A stretch of 32,010 nucleotides of DNA from Pyrodictiaceae archaeon (GTDB taxonomy: Archaea > Thermoproteota > Thermoprotei_A > Sulfolobales > Pyrodictiaceae). A program made the translations under genes and the position numbers. This document shows positions 8,045 to 16,257 of the stretch, piece by piece. How positions within the stretch are numbered: position 1 is the stretch's first letter; each line of letters starts with the position of its first letter. Below the pieces are notes generated by a model. It saw nothing but the letters and a program-made list of their open reading frames with translations, did no database searches and had not been told where the DNA came from. The stretch spans positions 1-32,010 of the forward strand of contig JALTZF010000140.1 of NCBI GenBank assembly GCA_027046265.1, in the 5' to 3' direction.

Positions 8045-9388
8045 TTAGCCTTCTGGTACTCCTAGCTTTGCTCTTATCTGCTTTATCTCGTTAGCGTCTA
8101 GTGGTATCATCTTTGCTATGTCTGAGAACTTTAGCCCGTACACTTCAATGTCTTGGTTTGTCTTGAGTTGCTCTGCTAGCTTGTCAACTTCCTCCCATAT
8201 CCATGCTGGTATGCTTTCTCTCATCTTCTTAACTTTAGCCATTATCTCTTCTTTGTTTACCTTCCTGCCGGCCTGTTCTGCTATTGAGAGGAATGTTTCT
8301 AGGTCTTCTAGCTTGCTTACCCCTACACCGCCCTCTTTGAGGCCTAGCTCTAGTATGCCGCCATACTTGTCTATCTTGCCTTGACGGTATTCTAGTGCTC
8401 TCTTCACAGCCGTGTAGACGCCTACGTCTACGCGCTTCATCATGCTTGCAATTATGAAGCCTGGCTTAATCCAGTCTTGGTCGCTGTCTACACCTATAGC
8501 GAATGGTGGACCCATGTCCTTGCCCTGGCTCTTGGCAGCCTCTTCTACAGCCTCAAATATGCCTAGGCCAGTAGCGCCTGCAACATTGTAGACAACACAT
8601 GCCCCCTGCTCTAGTTGTGCCTCAGTAGCAGTCTTGCCTCTCGCTGGGTCGTTGAAGGCTCCGGTATATGTCCAGAGAACCTGGAGTGGCTCAACAGTCT
8701 TCCCTGTCTTCTGCTCGTAGACCTGCTCGCCATACCTTATGCCCCAATAGTAGCCTGCCTCGAACTTGTATAGGACAGGTATCTCCATGCCAAGTACTAC
8801 GCCCACAGCCTTGCAGCCATAGTGGTGAGCAACCATTGCGGCTAGGGCTCCTACAAGCGCGCTCCCCTCATGTTCTTTGAAGAGTATGCTTAACACGTTA
8901 GGCTTGTCTGGCACATAGCCATCTATTATCGCGAACAGCTGGTCTGGATACTCGTCGGCAACCTGCTTCACGGCGTCAGTCATTAGGAAGCCCACAGCTA
9001 TTATGACGAGGTATTCTTTGCTCTTAGCCAGCGACCTAAGATTGGGCAAGTAGTCGGCCTCAGTAGTACTCTGGACCTCTACTAGCTCAAGACCAAAATC
9101 CTTGGCTGCCCTAGACGCGCCAAGGTATGCCATGTCGTTAAAGCTTAGGTCTCCACGCCCGCCAATATCGTAGACTACAGCTATCTTCTTAGGTATCTCG
9201 GCTGGAGCTGCTTCTGCCTCAGTCTCTGTCGGTGTCGTCTGGGGGGCTGTTTCTGTCTCGGTTGCTGGTGCCGGGGAGGCTGTTGTAGTGGGGGTTTGTG
9301 CTCCTTTCTGCATTGCGTATATGGCTATTGCTGCTACAACAACTAGGACAATGACTGCTATAATGATCTTAGTTGTTTGGGTAGCCAA
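8045..9388 (-). CDS. BMP-family (PnrA-like) nucleoside-binding protein of ABC importer
   Basis: 447 residues. An N-terminal membrane anchor (about 7-26) is followed by a Thr/Pro/Ala/Glu-rich linker (27-65) with no lipobox Cys, the usual archaeal way of tethering a binding protein. The domain opens with KIAVVYDIGGRGDLSFNDMA, the BMP/PnrA signature (DxG...SFND), and contains GVDSDQDWI and an AIDGYVPD-like region. The family binds purine nucleosides outside the cell and delivers them to the NupOPQ-type transporter encoded next to it. Start is TTG at 9388-9386 with GAGGGTG upstream. First gene of the minus-strand operon, divergent from galE. Nucleosides are the likeliest ligand, but BMP proteins with other ligands exist. 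Confidence 0.9.
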   Translation of the reverse strand: MATQTTKIIIAVIVLVVVAAIAIYAMQKGAQTPTTTASPAPATETETAPQTTPTETEAEAAPAEIPKKIAVVYDIGGRGDLSFNDMAYLGASRAAKDFGLELVEVQSTTEADYLPNLRSLAKSKEYLVIIAVGFLMTDAVKQVADEYPDQLFAIIDGYVPDKPNVLSILFKEHEGSALVGALAAMVAHHYGCKAVGVVLGMEIPVLYKFEAGYYWGIRYGEQVYEQKTGKTVEPLQVLWTYTGAFNDPARGKTATEAQLEQGACVVYNVAGATGLGIFEAVEEAAKSQGKDMGPPFAIGVDSDQDWIKPGFIIASMMKRVDVGVYTAVKRALEYRQGKIDKYGGILELGLKEGGVGVSKLEDLETFLSIAEQAGRKVNKEEIMAKVKKMRESIPAWIWEEVDKLAEQLKTNQDIEVYGLKFSDIAKMIPLDANEIKQIRAKLGVPEG

Positions 9389-9514
9389 ACAGTTACACCC
9401 TCAACTCCTTTTGTTCTCCAGCTAGAGAGCGGCTAGTGAGACCCTATAAAACATCTTACACAATAGCGTGTACACGCCAATTAATCAACTGCGTATTATC
9501 GTCAACAATAAAGT
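9389..9514. promoter_or_regulatory. Divergent promoter region between nucleoside importer and gal operon
   Basis: A clear plus-strand TATA element (CCCTATAAAACATC; TATAAAA at 9445-9451) lies about 60-70 bp before galE. Its complement TTTTATAGG lies 57 bp from the binding-protein start and could serve the minus-strand operon. One near-symmetric element may therefore fire both ways. Confidence 0.6.
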
Positions 9515-10558
9515 GTGGCCAGAACACAGTATCCTAGCATGGAAGAGTACTCTAGCCAGAATGGGGTAAAGCCAGTGAAGGCCGTAGTCACAGGTGCGGC
9601 TGGCTTCATAGGGAGCCACCTTGTTGATAGACTGTTAGAGGAGGGCTACAGGGTCACTGGAATAGACAACTTTTCTTCAGGGAGCCGCGATAACCTCTCC
9701 AAAGCACTCGGCAACCCAGAGTTTAGGCTTGTCGTAGCAGACCTCCGTGAGCCAAGTGAATGGATAGGAGAGCTACGAGGGGCAAACATAGTCTTTCATT
9801 TTGCTGCAAACCCAGAGGTAAGGCATAGTGTGAGAGAGCCCCTGGACCACTACCACCAGAATGTTACTGCTACACTCCACGTCCTAGAAGCTGCCCGCAG
9901 GAATAGTGTTGAAGTAGTAGTCTTTGCATCGTCTAGCACTGTCTACGGCGACCCTGAGACCATACCTACACCTGAAGACCATCCACTTAGGCCTATAAGT
10001 GTTTATGGGGCCACCAAGGCTGCTGCAGAAGTGTTCTGTGAGACCTACGCGAGACTCTATGGGCTTAAATGCCTCATACTAAGATATGCAAACATTGTGG
10101 GGCCAAGGCTGAGGCATGGCGTGATATATGATTTCATAGTGAAGCTCAGAAAAGACCCTCATAGACTAGAAATACTCGGTGATGGAACACAGAGGAAGAG
10201 CTACCTCTACATAAGTGACACAATAGAAGCAACTATGGCTTCTCTAGAGAAGATACAAGGCGAGAACCAGGGCGCCTCAATAGTGTACAATGTAGGGAAT
10301 GAGGACTGGGTTTCAGTCAGAGATATAGCAGACATAGTGGTAAAAGCTATGGGCCTAAGTGGTGTAGAGTATGTGTTTAAGCCTGGTACACCAGATGGTC
10401 GTGGATGGCCTGGAGATGTGAAGCTCATGCTTCTCAGCATTGAAAGGATTAAAAGAGATACAGGGTGGCATCCAAGGTTCTCCAGCGCCAAGGCAGTAGA
10501 AGAGACTGCTAAACACCTCGTGCGAGAGCTTTTGGATAGAGGAACTCATAGGCTCTAG
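9515..10558 (+). CDS. galE: NAD-dependent sugar epimerase, UDP-glucose 4-epimerase-like
   Basis: An extended short-chain dehydrogenase of up to 347 residues. The Rossmann motif GAAGFIGSH is at 27-35 and DNFSSG follows strand 2. The catalytic set is FASSST (Ser at about 140) and Y164-x3-K168 in VYGATKA. These match archaeal GalE, which interconverts UDP-galactose and UDP-glucose. Start is uncertain: GTG 9515 (used here), ATG 9539, or GTG 9575; the last sits 8 nt after GGGG and would give the compact N-terminus VKAVVTG. It leads the gal cluster, 10 bp before galK. Related UDP-glucuronate or UDP-GlcNAc epimerases look similar, but adjacency to galK and galT supports galactose metabolism. Confidence 0.88.
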   Translation: MARTQYPSMEEYSSQNGVKPVKAVVTGAAGFIGSHLVDRLLEEGYRVTGIDNFSSGSRDNLSKALGNPEFRLVVADLREPSEWIGELRGANIVFHFAANPEVRHSVREPLDHYHQNVTATLHVLEAARRNSVEVVVFASSSTVYGDPETIPTPEDHPLRPISVYGATKAAAEVFCETYARLYGLKCLILRYANIVGPRLRHGVIYDFIVKLRKDPHRLEILGDGTQRKSYLYISDTIEATMASLEKIQGENQGASIVYNVGNEDWVSVRDIADIVVKAMGLSGVEYVFKPGTPDGRGWPGDVKLMLLSIERIKRDTGWHPRFSSAKAVEETAKHLVRELLDRGTHRL

Positions 10559-10568
10559 GTGGTAGCCC

Positions 10569-11810
10569 TTGAGCGCAGACGCTCTCTTGCGCATTGAGGA
10601 GTTGTACAGGCTAGTTTATGGTGGCTCACCCCAAGTCATTGCCTCTGCTCCTGGGCGAGTAGACTTCCTCAATACACACCAAGACTATAAGGGATTGCCA
10701 GTAGTAGGTGCAGCTATAAGCTTGAGAACCTTCGTCGCAGCGTCAAAGTCTAAGGTGTGTAGAGTATATAGTAGGGCTCTTAATGCTAGTGATGAGTTTA
10801 CACTAGAATCCCTAGGTCTCCGTGGTGGAGGATGGTTTGGAGACTACATACGTGCTAGCCTAATAGCGCTGAGAAGCCTCGGCTATGATGTGGGTTGTGT
10901 AAACGCGGTAATCACTAGTAGTGTACCCATGGGTGCTGGCCTTGCTAGTAGTGCTGCACTACTAGTAGCCTTCATAGCAGCGTTATCAGAGCTGTACAGC
11001 CTAGGTCTTAGGCCCCTAGAGGTTGCTGAGGCCGCATTCAAGGCCGAGAACGAGGTTATGGGCATTCCATGTGGCAGACTCGACCAATACACTTCAGCTT
11101 ATGGCGGCATAGTCCTCATCGAGACTAGGCCTCCTTACCGTGTTGAACTCCTAGAGCTGGGCAACGCATTGTTTGTTGTTGCAGACTCTGGAGTCCGCCA
11201 CTCAACAGCCGAGATCCACCCAAAGAGACAAGCAGAACTCAACGAGGCTCTGCGTAGACTCCTAAAGATGGATTTGCCGGAGGGGCTCAAGTCAAAGCTT
11301 TCTATGAGTTTTGCTGAGACACGATGGGATGAGATAGACGAGGAAGAGATAGCCAGGTATCTACGTAAGCTACCTAAAAAGCTTGCCAATAGGATACTCT
11401 ACACACTGAGGGCCCACAAGTCGACAATGATAGCTGTACGCGTACTAAAGGGTTACAAGCCGAGCCTGGAGGAGGTAAAGCCTATACTTGAACAGGTAGG
11501 CATCAACGAAAGCGTCCTCAGTGAGAAGGACTGGGAGCTAAAGGTAATAGGCGCCGTAATGACCTACCAGCACATGCTTCTTAGCAGACTCTACGAGGTT
11601 AGCATACCACTACTAGACAAGCTAGTAGAAGCTGCATTGAAGGCTGGAGCCCTAGGAGCAAAACTTTCAGGGGCAGGAATGGGGGGTGCAGTAATAGCGC
11701 TAGTTCGTAGTAGCGAAGATGCCGAGAGGGTCTACGAGGCTTTCATGAGGGCTGGTGCCGCCAGGACATGGATTGTAGAAATAGACAAGGGAATACATAG
11801 GCACAAGTAA
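10569..11810 (+). CDS. galK: Galactokinase-like GHMP sugar kinase
   Basis: A 413-residue GHMP kinase that should phosphorylate C1 of an imported hexose with ATP in the cytosol. Motif 1 is APGRVDFLNTHQDY (27-40), motif 2 is PMGAGLASSAA (120-130), the catalytic base region is PCGRLDQ (Asp172), and motif 3 is LSGAGMGG near the C-terminus. Family galactokinases read GRVNLIGEHTDY at motif 1; here the Glu before the conserved His is Thr36, while His37 and Asp39 remain. That Glu contacts the sugar in known structures, so preference may differ from D-galactose. Start is TTG at 10569 with GGTGGTAG upstream. Placed between galE and galT (26 bp to galT), which makes a Leloir role the most likely. Confidence 0.88.
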   Translation: MSADALLRIEELYRLVYGGSPQVIASAPGRVDFLNTHQDYKGLPVVGAAISLRTFVAASKSKVCRVYSRALNASDEFTLESLGLRGGGWFGDYIRASLIALRSLGYDVGCVNAVITSSVPMGAGLASSAALLVAFIAALSELYSLGLRPLEVAEAAFKAENEVMGIPCGRLDQYTSAYGGIVLIETRPPYRVELLELGNALFVVADSGVRHSTAEIHPKRQAELNEALRRLLKMDLPEGLKSKLSMSFAETRWDEIDEEEIARYLRKLPKKLANRILYTLRAHKSTMIAVRVLKGYKPSLEEVKPILEQVGINESVLSEKDWELKVIGAVMTYQHMLLSRLYEVSIPLLDKLVEAALKAGALGAKLSGAGMGGAVIALVRSSEDAERVYEAFMRAGAARTWIVEIDKGIHRHK

Positions 11811-11836
11811 CCCCTGCAATTATGGGTTGAACCGGC

Positions 11837-12838
11837 ATGGGGCAAGAAGGAGAAGAAAGCAAGCCTCCTAGAAGGCTAGTGCAAGAGCTAAGGTGGGACC
11901 CTATCCTCGGAGAATGGGTTATGGTGTCGAACCTCCGCGAAGCTAGGCCGTGGAGGCCACGTAGTGGGTGCCCTTTCTGCCCAGGAGCTCCCGAGACTGG
12001 TTATGGGTGGGACGTACTAGTCTTAGATAACAAGTTTCCTATGCTAGTACAAGATCCCCCTGAGCCTACAAGGCATAGCTTCTACCGTGTGGCACCTGCC
12101 CGTGGTAAGTGCCTTGTTGTTGTAGAGTCACCTAGGCATGATGCAGGCGACCTAGACGAGTTGGGCGCCAATCAAGTCTATAAGGTCATGAAGACTATTC
12201 AGAGCCTAGTCGAGAAGTATAAGGAGGAAGAGTGGGCAATCTACCTCCTGTACTTTAGGAATAAGGGGGAGGAAATAGGTGTCTCACTAACACATCCCCA
12301 TGCGCAAGTGTATGTGACACCCTTCATCCCATCAAAGATTCTTAGAGAACTCGAAAACAGTAGGAGATACTATGAGAAGAACAGTGAGTGTCTTTTCTGT
12401 AGGATTTTACGCGTCGAGGAATCCGATAAAGTACGTGTGGTCTATAGCTCAAGACGCTGGCTTGCATTCATACCATTCTTTGCTCATTGGCCTTTTGAAG
12501 TACACATATATCCTCGAAGACATGTCCAGCTATTTACAGAAGTCTCAGATGAGGAGCTAGAAGATCTCGCTAGTGTGCTTGTTAAAGTCTTATGTGGCCT
12601 CAACCGGGTGTTCAACAAGCCAATGCCACACATGATGGTTCTACACCAAGCACCCCTCAAGGGGAGGCATGAAGACTACCACTTACACTTCGAGATCTAC
12701 GGAGCATATCGTGTAAGCGGGAGGCTCAAGTACGCAGCTGGCATGGAGATGGGTGGTGGCAACTTTACTTATGATAGCACACCAGAACAAGCAGCCCACA
12801 TGCTTCGTGCTAGTCTGCAAAAGAAGTGTATAAGTTAG
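11837..12838 (+). CDS. galT: Galactose-1-phosphate uridylyltransferase
   Basis: 333 residues, HIT superfamily. It should swap UMP between UDP-glucose and galactose-1-phosphate, completing the pathway with galK and galE. Visible landmarks: the zinc pair C45-P-F-C48; LDNKFPML (63-70); VESPRHD (96-102); the active site HPHAQ (153-157) with nucleophile His155; a second CXXC pair C185/C188; and the C-terminal metal-site region HEDYHLHFE (278-286). Length fits the family (about 320-350). ATG start. T-rich sequence follows the stop (12839-12863), and a separate promoter candidate precedes the next gene, so the gal genes may form their own transcript. Confidence 0.93.
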   Translation: MGQEGEESKPPRRLVQELRWDPILGEWVMVSNLREARPWRPRSGCPFCPGAPETGYGWDVLVLDNKFPMLVQDPPEPTRHSFYRVAPARGKCLVVVESPRHDAGDLDELGANQVYKVMKTIQSLVEKYKEEEWAIYLLYFRNKGEEIGVSLTHPHAQVYVTPFIPSKILRELENSRRYYEKNSECLFCRILRVEESDKVRVVYSSRRWLAFIPFFAHWPFEVHIYPRRHVQLFTEVSDEELEDLASVLVKVLCGLNRVFNKPMPHMMVLHQAPLKGRHEDYHLHFEIYGAYRVSGRLKYAAGMEMGGGNFTYDSTPEQAAHMLRASLQKKCIS

Positions 12839-12887
12839 TTTTGTGTGTCCTTTTACGTTTTTCTATAGAGGAATCTTATGGAAAAAC

Positions 12888-12932
12888 ATTTATTGGTTAT
12901 TATTGATAATTATAAACGGTGTATTTAGGGTG
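12888..12932 (+). promoter_or_regulatory. Candidate promoter and ribosome site for the sugar-binding protein gene
   Basis: AT-rich stretch with ATTTATT (12888-12894) and a second TATA-like TATAAA (12911-12916). GGTG at 12918-12921 lies 8 nt before GTG 12930. The second TATA would start transcription past the GTG, so the first fits better. Weak, by eye only. Confidence 0.3.
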
Positions 12933-14414
12933 GGTATTAGAGGCGTATCCTCCACAACCCTAACTCTAGTCTTAGCCGTAGTTATTACAGCAATAGTTGT
13001 AGGAGCAGCAGTATACTTTGTAGCCAAGGGACCCGCGAAGACTGTTACAGTGACTGAGACCTCTCCAGTACAGCCCTCCATGCCTATGACTACACCTATG
13101 ACAAGCCCTGCAACCGAGACAACACCCACAATGCCCAAGAAGATAAGCTTCTATACTTGGTGGGCTGGCCTAGAGAGATTCGCTATTGACGCACTAATAG
13201 GCAACTTCACAAAGAAGACTGGCATAGAGGTTCAGAAGACTGCGGTGCCTGGTGGTGCTGGTGTAAACGCGAAGTTTGCTATTCTAGCCCTCATAATGGC
13301 TGGTAAGCCTCCCGCTGCTTTCCAGGTACACTGTGGCCCAGAGATAATAAGCTACTTCATGGCTGCCCCCAACAAGGAGAAAGACTTTGTCGACCTTACA
13401 AGTGTAGCCAAGGAGATAGATATCACTGCCACAGCACCAGGCCAGGCGTGTATGCTAGCCGGGAAAATGTACACACTGCCAGTAAACCTTCACCGCGCCA
13501 ACCTGATATTCATGAATAAGAAGGTATTGGACAAGTATGGCTTGAAGCCTCCAACAACACTAGATGAGCTACGGGACGTGTGTAAGACCCTGTCAGCTAA
13601 TGGCGTGCCATGCATGCTCCAGGCTGGTGCTGACCTCTTCACAGTACTTCACCTCTGGGAGCAGATATTCCTGGCTGTTGCTGGCCCAGAGAAGTTCATA
13701 ATGTTCATGTATGGCACGCTTAGCCCGGATGATCCAAGTATAAAGGAGGCAACAGACATATTCATGGAGCTTGCAGAGACCTTCCCACCAAACTGGATGA
13801 GCCTAGACTGGACTTCTGCAGTAGATGCGCTCGTCAAGGGTCAGGGAGCATTCCACGTTGACGGCGACTGGGCTGTAGGACTGATCTACAACGTATACCC
13901 AGACACCGTGATGTGTCCCATAGACAACATTACACCAGACTGCGACATAATAGTTGCACCGTTCCCTGGCACACAGGGCATATACAACATGGTTATTGAC
14001 GCTGTAGCAGTGCCCAAGGGCCCCGAGCAAGAGGCTGGCGTGATGTTCGCAAAGTTCTTCGCTTCAAGGGAAGGCCAGAGGATATTCAACCCGCTAAAAG
14101 GCTCGATAGCAGACTATCCCGACATAGAGCCAGACATATACCCGACCACTATACAGAAGTGGGAAGTCAAAGAGTACAGGGAGTCCAAGTATCAAGTGTT
14201 TAGCCTAACACATGGCGCACTATTCTCTGATGTGTGGCAGAAGCTCCTTCAGACAGCTGTGACACTAGCACAGACAAAGAATGTTGACCTATGGTATGAC
14301 GCTGTCACTAGTGCCTTGAAGACAGAGAGGCAGCTATGGGAGCAGAGCGGGCTCTACATGGGCACACCAGAGAAGCCCTTCGCAGGCTACCTACCACCAT
14401 GGGCTAAGAAGTAG
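12930..14414 (+). CDS. Carbohydrate ABC transporter substrate-binding protein (family 1, glucose-binding-like)
   Basis: About 494 residues from GTG 12930. An open frame extends back to GTG 12843 but would add an odd second hydrophobic stretch. A membrane anchor is followed by a Thr/Pro/Met linker, then the mature domain opening KISFYTWWAGLERFAIDALI, which matches glucose/mannose-type extracellular binding proteins (SBP_bac_1). Other features include PAAFQVHCGPE, LPVNLHRAN and VDGDWAVGL. It captures a sugar outside the membrane for the permeases at 14560-16250. A T5 run (14425-14429) and a T6 run (14459-14464) after the stop suggest partial termination, common after binding-protein genes. Position just after galT suggests galactose, glucose or a galactoside, but the ligand cannot be read from sequence. 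Confidence 0.88.
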   Translation: MGIRGVSSTTLTLVLAVVITAIVVGAAVYFVAKGPAKTVTVTETSPVQPSMPMTTPMTSPATETTPTMPKKISFYTWWAGLERFAIDALIGNFTKKTGIEVQKTAVPGGAGVNAKFAILALIMAGKPPAAFQVHCGPEIISYFMAAPNKEKDFVDLTSVAKEIDITATAPGQACMLAGKMYTLPVNLHRANLIFMNKKVLDKYGLKPPTTLDELRDVCKTLSANGVPCMLQAGADLFTVLHLWEQIFLAVAGPEKFIMFMYGTLSPDDPSIKEATDIFMELAETFPPNWMSLDWTSAVDALVKGQGAFHVDGDWAVGLIYNVYPDTVMCPIDNITPDCDIIVAPFPGTQGIYNMVIDAVAVPKGPEQEAGVMFAKFFASREGQRIFNPLKGSIADYPDIEPDIYPTTIQKWEVKEYRESKYQVFSLTHGALFSDVWQKLLQTAVTLAQTKNVDLWYDAVTSALKTERQLWEQSGLYMGTPEKPFAGYLPPWAKK

Positions 14415-14559
14415 CAGACAACCCTTTTTCCAGATCCTAAAGCTCTAACCTAATGTAGTTTTTTCCTTCAAATCTCCTCCTCTCCTCCAAAGGCTAACCT
14501 ATATAATTAGGGTACAGTATGTAACGGTTGTATGGTGGGCTAACAGCGGTGGATAATGC
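14415..14559 (+). promoter_or_regulatory. T-run terminators followed by promoter of permease genes
   Basis: Two T tracts (14425-14429, 14459-14464) are followed by a TATA box CTATATAAT (14499-14507) about 55 bp before the permease ATG. A ribosome site GGTGGA lies just ahead of the ATG at 14560. The arrangement would let binding protein and permease levels differ. Confidence 0.5.
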
Positions 14560-15423
14560 ATGACCATGAGCCTTAAGGGCTTCATAGTATTCCTAGTCCC
14601 CACCATGATTTTCGCGTTATTCCTCTACTACGGAATACTATGGAACGTAGTGATAGCTTCTACTGACTACTCAATACTGAACCCCCGCATGGAGTTTAAG
14701 GGGCTAAAGAGCTTCAGGGAGCTCTTCAGCGACCCAGCATTCCAGGACGCCTTCAAGCGTACCCTACTCTGGGCCGGGCTACTGGTCTCTGCTGGCAACC
14801 TTGTAGGCCTACTCTTGGCTAGTGCTATATTCCAGTTTGAGAAGCCACGACTAAGGAATACACTGACAACATTCTTCCTCTACCCATTCTCGCTCTCCCT
14901 AGTAGTAGTAGGGATTGTCTGGAGATGGCTCTACGACCCATTCAAGGGCATCGATGTGCTCCTCACAAAGTTTGGAATGCCAAACATACAGTGGCTTGAG
15001 GGAGGCAACGCGTTTTGGAGCCTAGTACTCACCTCCATCTGGGTCTACGCGGGCTTTGTAGCCCTCCTCTACCTCGCAATGTTCTACAATGTCGACCGCT
15101 CACTGATAGAAAGCGCTATTGTTGACGGGGCTAGCAGCATAACAATATTGACAAGAATAGTCATTCCAAACTCTAAGCAAGCCGTGATAATAGCCACGAT
15201 ATTCCTAGCACTATTCGCTATACAGATGTTCGACCTCCCATACTCTGTACTCTTCCTAAACCCCTTCACAATGACTGTCGTAATGTACGTTTACAGCAAG
15301 TTTACCTCGCTATACTTCTACTTAGCATCAGCAGCAGCCATAGTGATAATTGTTGTTTCAGCATTCATAGTGATACCCTACGCTGTCTATGGCCTAAAGA
15401 AGTGGCTCTTAGCCGGGAGGTGA
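14560..15423 (+). CDS. Carbohydrate ABC transporter permease 1 (MalF/UgpA-type)
   Basis: A 287-residue inner-membrane permease with six hydrophobic helices. The EAA loop that contacts the ATPase reads IESAIVDGASSITILTRIVI (about 184-203). It opens ATG-ACC-ATG; the first ATG has GGTGGA at suitable spacing. It forms a heterodimer with the next gene, whose ribosome site overlaps its stop codon, so the two are translationally coupled. Substrate is set by the binding protein upstream. Confidence 0.92.
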   Translation: MTMSLKGFIVFLVPTMIFALFLYYGILWNVVIASTDYSILNPRMEFKGLKSFRELFSDPAFQDAFKRTLLWAGLLVSAGNLVGLLLASAIFQFEKPRLRNTLTTFFLYPFSLSLVVVGIVWRWLYDPFKGIDVLLTKFGMPNIQWLEGGNAFWSLVLTSIWVYAGFVALLYLAMFYNVDRSLIESAIVDGASSITILTRIVIPNSKQAVIIATIFLALFAIQMFDLPYSVLFLNPFTMTVVMYVYSKFTSLYFYLASAAAIVIIVVSAFIVIPYAVYGLKKWLLAGR

Positions 15424-15428
15424 AGAAC

Positions 15429-16250
15429 ATGCCGAGGCTAAGTACTGTGACTGCATCAATCATAATAGCTCTGTTCGGCTTAGTCTGGTTTATGCCAGTC
15501 TACGCCCTCATAGTAGGCTCACTAAAGAGTCTGAAGGAGGTCATGGGGACACCTGTGCTGAGCCCGCCAGAGAGCATAGACACTTCTACTCTAGCAAAAG
15601 TATTCTGGGAACTCCGTGGACCACTACTAAACACATCAATAATAGTCATACCAACAGCGTTTGTGTCAGCACTAATAGGCTCACTAGCAGCGTACGCCAT
15701 ATACCGCCGCGGGGGGAAGATATCTGACGCAATAATGCTCCTAATAGCGATCTCCACATACATACCATACCACGTCATACTAGTCCCACTTGTACAGTTC
15801 ACTAAGACTCTGGGCCTCTACGACACACTACCAGGTGTAATGTTTGGCTTCCTCATATACTACACGCCAATGGCTGCACTGCTAATGTACATATTCATAA
15901 CTGCAATACCCAGAGACGTTATCGAGGCAGCGCTAGTTGATGGGGCGGGCGAGTGGCGTATACTACGCCGTGTAGTCTTGCCGCTCCTCGGGCCAGGAAT
16001 AACCTCGACAATCATATTCATACTCATAATGACCTGGAACAACTTCTTCATACCACTAATACTCACTAGGGGCTATGAGAAGCACATAACACTCAAGATA
16101 TTCAGCTACGTAGGCCAAAGTGGCACACTGTACAATCAGATGTTTGCAGCAGCCCTCATAGGCTCAATTCCACCCCTCATAGTCTTCATATTCCTTGGAA
16201 GATACTTCATTAAGGGCCTCCTCGTACTCGGAACTGGGGCTAAAGGGTGA
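15429..16250 (+). CDS. Carbohydrate ABC transporter permease 2 (MalG/UgpE-type)
   Basis: A 273-residue six-helix permease with EAA loop VIEAALVDGAGEWRILRRVV. The start at ATG 15429 is chosen because GGGAGGTGA (15415-15423) lies 5 nt before it; the frame itself is open back to 15402. The long periplasmic segment after helix 1 and the C-terminal GTGAKG are usual for MalG-like subunits. Its stop TGA is part of the ribosome site of the ATPase gene, indicating tight coupling. Confidence 0.92.
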   Translation: MPRLSTVTASIIIALFGLVWFMPVYALIVGSLKSLKEVMGTPVLSPPESIDTSTLAKVFWELRGPLLNTSIIVIPTAFVSALIGSLAAYAIYRRGGKISDAIMLLIAISTYIPYHVILVPLVQFTKTLGLYDTLPGVMFGFLIYYTPMAALLMYIFITAIPRDVIEAALVDGAGEWRILRRVVLPLLGPGITSTIIFILIMTWNNFFIPLILTRGYEKHITLKIFSYVGQSGTLYNQMFAAALIGSIPPLIVFIFLGRYFIKGLLVLGTGAKG

Positions 16251-16257
16251 CCAAGTA

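Noticed and set aside
12843-12929. N-terminal extension of the sugar-binding protein to GTG 12843
   Set aside because: It would give a second hydrophobic stretch, overlaps AT-rich promoter-like DNA, and lacks a ribosome site.
15402-15428. Upstream start of the second sugar permease at 15402
   Set aside because: A strong GGGAGGTGA site is positioned for ATG 15429 instead.
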